From: an uncultured Lachnospiraceae bacterium
Lineage (GTDB): Bacteria > Bacillota > Clostridia > Lachnospirales > Lachnospiraceae
Length of the DNA: 6,037 bases
NCBI GenBank assembly: GCA_937891165.1
Contig: CALAEX010000116.1
Location: forward strand, 1-6,037
Reading direction: 5' to 3'
Under the pieces are notes generated by a model that saw nothing but the letters and a program-made list of their open reading frames with translations, searched no databases and had not been told where the DNA came from. Position numbers and translations under genes: made by a program. Below are positions 1-4,289 of this stretch, in pieces. The first letter of the stretch is position 1. The number at the start of each line of letters is the position of its first letter.

Positions 1-105
1 GAAAAATTTTTTTCGATAGAGTATGTAAATCGTGGAGATTTATTCGATGGACTTTTTATATGGCAAGAGGAAGAATATCAAAAGTTACAGGGGCTTAGAG
101 AATGA
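1..105 (+). pseudogene. Truncated AAA-ATPase-like gene remnant
   Basis: Read from base 1, this frame encodes residues equivalent to 58-88 of the protein at 4290-5990, from the EKFFS segment just after the P-loop to YQKLQG. There is one amino-acid change (Lys64 to Glu). Bases 1-93 match 4461-4553 with four mismatches. Similarity stops abruptly after the ggg at 91-93, and the frame then runs through Leu-Arg-Glu to a TGA at 103-105. The Walker B region, the rest of the ATPase domain and the nuclease domain are therefore missing. The window opens inside the gene, so whether the upstream part is intact cannot be seen. The remnant is closer to the second tandem copy than to the first. It may be the scar of a recombination or deletion event, or a misassembly at a repeat. 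The TGA overlaps the ATG of the next gene. Confidence 0.85.
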
Positions 106-1112
106 AAATGAATACTTATGCAGCATATTATGATAATGAAGTTCGGGAAGCATCTTCTTCAGGAGGAATTTTTAGTTTACTTGCACAACAATTTGATGTT
201 GTTTATGGAGTAGCAATGACGGAAGATTGTTATGAAGCGAAATTTATAAGAACAGCACAGGATATTTCCTCTATGAGAGGTTCAAAATATTTGCAAGCGA
301 AGATGGGAGATATTTTGAAAAAAGTTAGAGAGGACCTTCTTTCTGATAAAACCGTTTTATTTACAGGAACAACTTGTCAAATCAATGGATTGAAGAAATT
401 TTTAGGAAAAGAATATCCCACGCTTTGGTGTGTTGATGTCATATGTCATGGTGTTCCGTCTCCTGTTTTATGGAAAAAATATATTATGTATCAAGAATCT
501 CAATATGGAAAAAAAGTGAAATCGGTAAACTTTAGATGTAAAGAGTATGGTTGGAAGCCATTTGGTATAAAAGAAAATGAAGTGTTTATATCAAAGGATA
601 AGGATTCTTATATGCAGATGTTTCTTCGAGATTATTGTTTGCGTCCAAGTTGTTATGCATGTCAAGCTAAATATAATAAAATGTCTGATATGACGATTGC
701 TGATTTTTGGGGAATTGAAGATGTGGCTACAGAACTAGACGATGGAAAGGGAACTTCTCTTATTATTGTACGAACACAAAAAGGAAAAGATATATTTGAG
801 AAAATATGTAATAATTTAAAGTTTAAGGAAGTTACATATGAAGATGGAGTGAGAAAAAATCCTTCGGAATATAGTTCCGTGAAAAGACCTATTCTAAGAG
901 ATACTTTTTTTGAAGATATGAATAAAATGAGTTTTGAAGAACTATCGAAAAAATATGCACAATCTTATAAACCTTCACTGAAACAACGTGTAAAACATAA
1001 AATTAAGACGATTCTTTTAGGTTCCAAAAATAAAGTGGGGGGGGTAAACTATGGTATTTTGTTTACTTTTTGTTGCGAGGAACAATCAGATGAGGCAGGT
1101 AAAAAAGAATGA
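102..1112 (+). CDS. FrhB/FdhB-type iron-sulfur flavoprotein lacking its N-terminal ferredoxin domain
   Basis: This 336-residue protein belongs to the coenzyme F420 hydrogenase/dehydrogenase beta-subunit family (FrhB_FdhB N and C domains), found in many Clostridia that do not make F420. It is probably a cytoplasmic flavin-dependent oxidoreductase. Family members often sit in surface-polysaccharide clusters; the substrate is unknown. Visible hallmarks are SSSGGIF (18-24), RGSKYLQ (59-65), FTGTTCQINGLKKFL (87-101), CHGVPSP (115-121), FRCKEYGW (144-151), a Cys179-x4-Cys184-x2-Cys187 iron-sulfur motif and DFWG (201-204). Typical homologues carry two CxxCxxCxxxCP clusters before the SSSGG segment; here they are absent and appear in the next gene. 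The start follows AGGGG (89-93) by 8 bases and overlaps the stop of the truncated ATPase. An in-frame ATG at 108 is an alternative. The tail from residue 312, after an eight-G tract, is unlike the family and may be acquired. It could be functional with the downstream ferredoxin, or a decaying fragment. Confidence 0.85.
   Translation: MKMNTYAAYYDNEVREASSSGGIFSLLAQQFDVVYGVAMTEDCYEAKFIRTAQDISSMRGSKYLQAKMGDILKKVREDLLSDKTVLFTGTTCQINGLKKFLGKEYPTLWCVDVICHGVPSPVLWKKYIMYQESQYGKKVKSVNFRCKEYGWKPFGIKENEVFISKDKDSYMQMFLRDYCLRPSCYACQAKYNKMSDMTIADFWGIEDVATELDDGKGTSLIIVRTQKGKDIFEKICNNLKFKEVTYEDGVRKNPSEYSSVKRPILRDTFFEDMNKMSFEELSKKYAQSYKPSLKQRVKHKIKTILLGSKNKVGGVNYGILFTFCCEEQSDEAGKKE
1037..1044 (+). repeat. Homopolymeric G8 tract near the 3' end of the flavoprotein gene
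   Basis: Eight consecutive G bases sit in otherwise AT-rich sequence, within codons 312-315 of the flavoprotein. With eight Gs the frame stays open to 1112 and overlaps the ferredoxin start. Removing one G would create a TAA straight after the tract (bases 1045-1047). Adding one G would shift to a frame ending at TGA 1091-1093, 15 bases short of the ferredoxin ATG. Such tracts are classic slipped-strand mispairing sites, and are also prone to sequencing error. The tract could alternatively act as a G-rich ribosome binding site for an ATG at 1051, but that frame is only 26 codons long. Confidence 0.6.
1071..1098 (+). repeat. Possible fragment of a dispersed repeat (translates as CCEEQSDEA)
   Basis: This stretch reads in the flavoprotein frame as CCEEQSDEA. 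From memory, it resembles a short repeat scattered through many bacterial genomes, with a core like TTGCGAGGAACGAAG, whose translation (CEERSDEA-like) often appears as a false tail on annotated proteins. Its position after the natural-looking C-terminus (KPSLKQRVKHKIKTILLG) and the G8 tract suggests that the last 25 or so residues derive from repeat or intergenic DNA rather than from the enzyme. Only one partial copy is in the window, so this rests on recognition, not on alignment. Confidence 0.35.
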
Positions 1113-1303
1113 ATTATCCAATTTTATTTAAAACAAAAGAAGAGTGTTGCGGATGTACAGCCTGTTATGCCATTTGTCCCAAGGAAGCTATTACCATGGT
1201 GTCAGATGAAGAAGGTTTTGAATATCCGCAGATTGAGCTAAGTAAATGTATTAAGTGTTACAGATGTATAAGTGTTTGTCCATTTAAGAGTAATACTAAG
1301 TAG
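1109..1303 (+). CDS. Small 2[4Fe-4S] ferredoxin-like protein (detached N-terminal domain of an FrhB-type protein)
   Basis: This 64-residue protein has two perfect cluster-binding motifs: Cys13-x2-Cys16-x2-Cys19-x3-Cys23-Pro and Cys47-x2-Cys50-x2-Cys53-x3-Cys57-Pro. Cysteines of this kind bind two [4Fe-4S] clusters and carry electrons. The linker (ITMVSDEEGFEYPQI, residues 28-42) is the pattern seen at the N-terminus of full-length FrhB-type flavoproteins of polysaccharide clusters, rather than that of a classic clostridial ferredoxin. The reading frame stops after CPFKSNTK, where full-length homologues continue into the flavoprotein domain that begins the preceding gene. The ATG overlaps the upstream TGA (ATGA, 1109-1112). 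Its only ribosome site is weak (gaggcagg, 1092-1099), so expression probably depends on coupling. It is either a working partner in trans or the 5' stub of a second, truncated paralogue; no flavoprotein remainder is found downstream. Confidence 0.8.
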   Translation: MNYPILFKTKEECCGCTACYAICPKEAITMVSDEEGFEYPQIELSKCIKCYRCISVCPFKSNTK

Positions 1304-1350
1304 TGAATGTTTCCTAAAAAAGACGGATAGAGAAAATTTCTATAAGTGAT

Positions 1351-1449
1351 TCAAAGGTTCTCTCTAATGTTGGTGGATTTATTTAATCATAACAAGAAAA
1401 TTTTTGATTAAATTTATCGTTTCAATTCAAGTTTGGAAAGAACCTTTGA
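1351..1449. repeat. 99-bp element bounded by 11-bp perfect inverted repeats
   Basis: TCAAAGGTTCT (1351-1361) is the exact reverse complement of AGAACCTTTGA (1439-1449). Nested inside is a second perfect 9-bp inverted repeat, ATTTAATCA (1381-1389) with TGATTAAAT (1405-1413). The structure occupies most of the 154-bp gap between two convergent genes. It has no coding potential and I see no target-site duplication. It could be a small MITE-like element, a structured RNA, or part of a bidirectional transcription stop. The loop between the outer arms (77 bases) is too large for a classical intrinsic terminator. Confidence 0.55.
1381..1413. terminator. AT-rich 9-bp hairpin, possible bidirectional terminator
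   Basis: The arms ATTTAATCA and TGATTAAAT are separated by 15 bases and lie between the ferredoxin gene (plus strand) and the Rpn gene (minus strand). A shared terminator would be expected here. The stem has little GC and there is no long T-run directly after either arm, so the call is weak. It may simply be the inner stem of the larger inverted-repeat element. Confidence 0.25.
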
Positions 1450-1457
1450 TGTTATTA

Positions 1458-1748
1458 CTATTTTTTTAATTGATTATATAATGGAATAATTTCTTCTACC
1501 GATTTTTCTAACTCATCTGCAATTTGTTCTAATGTTTTATTTTTTTCTATTTTCTTTTGTATTAAACTGATAAGTTCTTGTCGAATTCCTTCTTGCTGTC
1601 CTCGTCTGTGTGCTTCATATATAGACTGGTTATAGTCACGGATTGCTTTTTCTCTTGCTTCATATTCCAAACGTTTTTGTTTATCTTGGCTAATTATTTG
1701 TAATTGTTCATATGCACTTTGAATGTAAGGATTTCTTGCTGCTACCAT
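1458..1748 (-). CDS. Candidate intragenic start: C-terminal Rpn product (RpnS-like)
   Basis: In frame inside the Rpn gene, Met187 (ATG at 1748) is preceded by AAGGAGGAA with 8 bases between GGAGG and the ATG. This ribosome site is stronger than the one at the full-length start. It would yield a 96-residue protein containing only the charged helical C-terminal part, without the nuclease core. In E. coli, Rpn genes produce a short protein from an internal start that blocks the toxicity of the full-length nuclease, so a similar inhibitor is plausible here. Against it, the codons for Lys-Glu-Glu make AAGGAGGAA by themselves, and I see no convincing internal promoter (only a TATTAT at 1790-1795 on the minus strand, with no matching -35). 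Confidence 0.4.
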   Translation of the reverse strand: MVAARNPYIQSAYEQLQIISQDKQKRLEYEAREKAIRDYNQSIYEAHRRGQQEGIRQELISLIQKKIEKNKTLEQIADELEKSVEEIIPLYNQLKK

Positions 1749-2306
1749 GTCAAATTCCTCCTTCTGTTCTGCATTGATAAACTTTGCCCATAATAGAATA
1801 TCACTACTATCTTCTTTTAATTCCTTTGGTAATTTTGTAAATTCTAACACATGAAATTCCATCTTATCTGTATAAATGGTATGTCTTGTATCTTCTCGCA
1901 AATGAAAACAAGAATAAAATTCTTCCGCATCCGAAAATAAGGTAAAATCTAGAAGACTAATAGAAACACATCGTTTGAATACATTATAAGAATCACCTGC
2001 TTCTATTTGTTCAATATACATTTTAGATAAATAAAATAACGAACGTTCTGCCCATACATTTAATTCAGATAATTGAATTTCAATGTCAATTTCTACCATA
2101 TTATTGAGCAAAATACGAACATCCAAAATCCCTTGTTTATCTTCGATATGTTGTTTTCTAAGATTTGTATTCAAAATTTGTGTACTTTTGATATCTTTTG
2201 GATTTAAACTCAACATTGCTGATAAAAATCCAATGCGTGCGGTTTCATTCATCATAATTTCTTTAAAAGCAAAGTCTACCTTTGGTCTCATTAAAAATTC
2301 ATCCAT
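1458..2306 (-). CDS. Rpn-family PD-(D/E)XK nuclease (recombination-promoting nuclease / putative transposase)
   Basis: This 282-residue protein matches the Rpn / PDDEXK_2 (T_den_put_tspse-type) family. Members are Mg-dependent DNA endonucleases first linked to RecA-independent recombination in E. coli and later to toxic anti-phage activity. The N-terminus has the family signature RPKVDFAFKEIM (residues 7-18). The catalytic core is visible as Asp62 (GILDVRILL) followed 13 residues later by Glu76-Ile-Gln78, the D...ExQ variant, so the active site looks intact. A charged, probably coiled-coil region (about 205-240) and a helical end (QKKIEKNKTLEQIADELEK) form the C-terminus. The length is normal. 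The ATG at 2306 is preceded by AGAAAGGAA (2314-2322) with good spacing and by a consensus -10 box. The gene is monocistronic, divergent from the tandem ATPase genes and convergent with the ferredoxin gene. An internal start at codon 187 is described separately. Confidence 0.9.
   Translation of the reverse strand: MDEFLMRPKVDFAFKEIMMNETARIGFLSAMLSLNPKDIKSTQILNTNLRKQHIEDKQGILDVRILLNNMVEIDIEIQLSELNVWAERSLFYLSKMYIEQIEAGDSYNVFKRCVSISLLDFTLFSDAEEFYSCFHLREDTRHTIYTDKMEFHVLEFTKLPKELKEDSSDILLWAKFINAEQKEEFDMVAARNPYIQSAYEQLQIISQDKQKRLEYEAREKAIRDYNQSIYEAHRRGQQEGIRQELISLIQKKIEKNKTLEQIADELEKSVEEIIPLYNQLKK
1755..1763 (-). promoter_or_regulatory. Internal Shine-Dalgarno within the Rpn gene
   Basis: On the minus strand this reads AAGGAGGAA, nearly the full complement of the 16S rRNA 3' end. 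It is followed 8 bases after GGAGG by an in-frame ATG (1746-1748). It would direct translation of the C-terminal 96 residues independently of the full protein. Confidence 0.45.
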
Positions 2307-2360
2307 ATATTGATTCCTTTCTGTGAACTTAGGATACTACTTTTTTCTTTTTTTGAAATA

Positions 2361-2389
2361 ATTATACTATGAAAAAATCTTTTGTACAA
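2361..2389 (-). promoter_or_regulatory. Sigma-A-type promoter for the Rpn gene
   Basis: Read on the minus strand, TTGTAC (2384-2389) is followed by a 17-base spacer and a perfect TATAAT (2361-2366). The -10 box lies about 55 bases upstream of the Rpn ATG at 2306. The -35 matches the consensus only in its TTG, but spacing and -10 are ideal. Confidence 0.65.
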
Positions 2390-2400
2390 GAGTAATATCT

Positions 2401-2455
2401 AGATAAATTTTTTTAAGGGCTATTTATCTTAGGCATTTTCATTAATATTTATCTT
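2401..2455. promoter_or_regulatory. Repeated ATTTATCT motifs, operator-like, in the divergent intergenic region
   Basis: AGATAAAT (2401-2408) and ATTTATCT (2422-2429) form an inverted repeat with a 13-base spacer. The wider motif TATTTATCTT occurs at 2421-2430 and again at 2446-2455, a 25-base period. The cluster lies between the Rpn promoter and the start of the ATPase genes. Three copies of one octamer there suggest a regulator site or RNA structure, although AT-rich sequence produces such matches easily. Confidence 0.35.
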
Positions 2456-2474
2456 CTTTCTAGTTAGAAAATAC

Positions 2475-2514
2475 CATACTTGAAAAAAAGCGTCAATAAA
2501 ACATACTTAAAAAG
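2475..2514 (+). promoter_or_regulatory. Direct repeat CATACTT and weak promoter candidate for the tandem ATPase genes
   Basis: CATACTT followed by an A-run occurs at 2475 and 2502, 27 bases apart. The pair contains a possible promoter, TTGAAA (2480-2485) and CATACT (2502-2507) with a 16-base spacer, reading toward the ATPase genes. A second -10-like TATTAT lies at 2546-2551 without a good -35. No stronger plus-strand promoter is visible between 2307 and 2583. Confidence 0.3.
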
Positions 2515-2569
2515 TTTTTCCTTTTATATGCATTTATTTTATGAGTATTATATGATATGATAATAATAC

Positions 2570-2576
2570 AAGGAGG
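2570..2576 (+). promoter_or_regulatory. Ribosome binding site that sets the start at 2584
   Basis: AAGGAGG lies 7 bases before the ATG at 2584. The open frame extends upstream to an ATG at 2557, but using that start would translate the ribosome site itself as Gln-Gly-Gly. The second paralogue begins at the position equivalent to 2584. Confidence 0.85.
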
Positions 2577-2583
2577 AGTAAAC

Positions 2584-4287
2584 ATGGAAAGAAACATAGC
2601 AATTGGTATACAAAGTTTTGATAAATTAAGAGAAGGAAATTATTTTTATGTAGATAAAACATCATTTATTAAAGAATGGTGGGAGAGTGGAGATGATGTC
2701 ACTTTAATTACTCGTCCTCGGCGTTTTGGTAAGACATTAAATATAAGTATGTTAGAAAATTTCTTTTCTGTAAAATATGCGAATCGTGGAGATTTATTTG
2801 AGGGTCTTGCTATTTGGAAAGAAGAAACGTATCAAAAATTACAAGGAACCTATCCTGTGATTAGTTTATCATTTGCAAATATTAAGGAAAAAGATTATCA
2901 AACGACAAAAAAAGGAATTTTTCAGATTTTAACAGATTTATATAATAAACATAGTTTTCTTTTAGAGAGTGGACTATTAAACGAGAATGAGAAAAAATAT
3001 TTTTTATCTGTCCATATGGAAATGGAGGAAATTATAGCAACAAGAGCAATTCATAAGCTTTCTGATTTTTTAAGCAGATATTATGGAAAAAAAGTCATTA
3101 TTTTATTAGATGAGTATGATACACCAATGCAAGAGGCTTATGTGAATGGGTATTGGGAAGAGTTAGTGTCATTTACAAGAAGTATGTTTAATTCTACATT
3201 TAAAACGAATCCATATTTAGCAAGAGCAATTATGACAGGAATCACGAGAGTGAGTAAAGAGTCTATTTTTTCTGATTTGAATAATTTAAAAGTGATTACA
3301 ACGACGTCAAATGAGTATGCCACTTCTTTTGGTTTTACGGAGGAAGAAGTTTTTTGTGCGTTAGAAGCGTATGGATTGGCACAAGAAAAGGCGGGTGTAA
3401 AGAGGTGGTATGATGGTTTTGTGTTTGGAGAATACAAGGACATTTATAATCCGTGGTCTATTTTGAATTTTTTAGATACAAAAGTATATGGAACGTATTG
3501 GGCAAATACAAGTAGTAATCATTTAGTAAATAAGTTAGTGCAAGAAGGAAATAGTGAAATTAAAAATACATTTGAAGAGTTATTAAAAGGAAACATAATA
3601 CGATGTGAAATAGAAGAACAGATTGTTTATAATCAGCTAGATATGGATGAAACAGCAATATGGAGTCTATTGTTAGCGAGTGGTTACTTGAAAGTATTAA
3701 GTTATGAGAGAATGGAATTAGTAGGAGACAGAGAAGTATTATATGATGTAGCTTTAACCAATTATGAGGTAAAGCGGATGTTTTATAGCATGGTACGAGG
3801 ATGGTTTCATTGTGTCAAACGAGATTATAATGGTTTTGTAAAAGCGTTACTACAAGATAATGTGGAAGAAATGAATGTCTATATGAATCGAGTAACAAAA
3901 AATGTGTTCAGTTATTTTGATACAGGAAAAGAGTCATCGGAATCAGAACCAGAGAAGTTTTATCATGGGTTTGTATTAGGACTTATGACAGAATTAGTAG
4001 GAGAGTATGTTTTAACTTCTAATCGAGAAAGTGGTTTTGGGCGGTATGATGTGATGTTAGAACCTGTGAATCAGGGTAAAAATGCAATGATTATAGAATT
4101 TAAAGTGCGGAATGTTAAAAAAGAGAAGTCATTAGAAGAAACCGTAGAAACTGCTTTGAAACAAATTAGAGAGAAACAATATGAATCCGTTTTAATAGCT
4201 AAGGGCTGGAATACAGAACATATTAAGCAATATGGATTTGCTTTTCAAGGGAAGGAAGTACTAATTGGTTCATTTAAAGGAGTATAA
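2584..4287 (+). CDS. AAA-ATPase-like protein with C-terminal PD-(D/E)XK nuclease-like domain (copy 1)
   Basis: This 567-residue cytoplasmic protein has the two-domain build of the AAA-ATPase_like (PF09820) plus PDDEXK_9 (PF08011, formerly DUF1703) family, expanded in gut Clostridia and Bacteroidetes. The opening NIAIGIQSFDKLREG and FYVDKTSFI (21-29) is the family signature. The P-loop is the family's divergent form, RPRRFGKT (44-51), without the usual first glycine. Walker B is VIILLDEYD, with Asp176-Glu177. TGITRVSKESIFSDL (from 218) is the likely sensor segment. The C-terminal domain shows GFGRYDVML with Asp489, then Glu505-Phe-Lys507 and ALKQIREKQY (524-533), so both active sites look intact. 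The physiological role is unknown; ATP-driven nucleic-acid processing or defence is an inference. It is followed after 2 bp by a close paralogue and is probably co-transcribed with it. Divergent blocks relative to that copy lie around residues 95-165, 302-350 and 410-445. Confidence 0.9.
   Translation: MERNIAIGIQSFDKLREGNYFYVDKTSFIKEWWESGDDVTLITRPRRFGKTLNISMLENFFSVKYANRGDLFEGLAIWKEETYQKLQGTYPVISLSFANIKEKDYQTTKKGIFQILTDLYNKHSFLLESGLLNENEKKYFLSVHMEMEEIIATRAIHKLSDFLSRYYGKKVIILLDEYDTPMQEAYVNGYWEELVSFTRSMFNSTFKTNPYLARAIMTGITRVSKESIFSDLNNLKVITTTSNEYATSFGFTEEEVFCALEAYGLAQEKAGVKRWYDGFVFGEYKDIYNPWSILNFLDTKVYGTYWANTSSNHLVNKLVQEGNSEIKNTFEELLKGNIIRCEIEEQIVYNQLDMDETAIWSLLLASGYLKVLSYERMELVGDREVLYDVALTNYEVKRMFYSMVRGWFHCVKRDYNGFVKALLQDNVEEMNVYMNRVTKNVFSYFDTGKESSESEPEKFYHGFVLGLMTELVGEYVLTSNRESGFGRYDVMLEPVNQGKNAMIIEFKVRNVKKEKSLEETVETALKQIREKQYESVLIAKGWNTEHIKQYGFAFQGKEVLIGSFKGV
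3151..3302 (+). repeat. 152-bp perfect repeat, copy A (matches 4857-5008)
   Basis: Every base from 3151 to 3302 equals 4857-5008, including third codon positions, while neighbouring parts of the two genes differ strongly. The segment encodes residues from about 190 to 240, including the TGITRVSKESIF region. Identity at silent sites points to recent gene conversion or duplication rather than protein-level constraint alone. Confidence 0.9.
4276..4282 (+). promoter_or_regulatory. Ribosome binding site for copy 2, inside the end of copy 1
   Basis: AAAGGAG lies within the last codons of the upstream gene, 7 bases before the ATG at 4290. Together with the 2-bp gap it supports translation of both genes from one mRNA. 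Confidence 0.8.
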
Positions 4288-4289
4288 GT

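Noticed and set aside
102..1112. Reading the flavoprotein as evidence for coenzyme F420 metabolism
   Set aside because: The family name is historical; many Clostridia without F420 carry such proteins in polysaccharide clusters, and no other F420-related gene is present.
1051..1131. Small 26-codon frame starting after the G8 tract, with the tract as a possible ribosome site
   Set aside because: The product resembles nothing known, is very short and overlaps two supported genes. It was kept only as an alternative reading of the G tract.
1458..2306. Calling the Rpn gene an insertion sequence because such genes are often labelled putative transposases
   Set aside because: No terminal inverted repeats or target-site duplication bracket the gene. 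The 1351/1439 inverted repeat lies entirely on one side of it, and the family's core is a PD-(D/E)XK nuclease.
2083..2313. Plus-strand 76-codon frame opposite the start of the Rpn gene
   Set aside because: It lies antisense to the conserved nuclease core and has no ribosome site or recognisable family; it is a shadow of the Rpn gene.
2401..2514. A CRISPR array or attachment site based on the short direct repeats
   Set aside because: The repeats are only 7-10 bp, too few and too short, and there are no cas or integrase genes in the window.
2557..2583. Upstream ATG adding nine residues to ATPase copy 1
   Set aside because: It would translate the AAGGAGG ribosome site as coding sequence, has no ribosome site of its own, and has no counterpart in copy 2.
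3138..3443. Minus-strand open frame opposite the first ATPase gene, with a matching one at 4856-5149
   Set aside because: They resemble each other only because the sense genes are nearly identical there. They have no recognisable domain and lie wholly inside well-supported genes.
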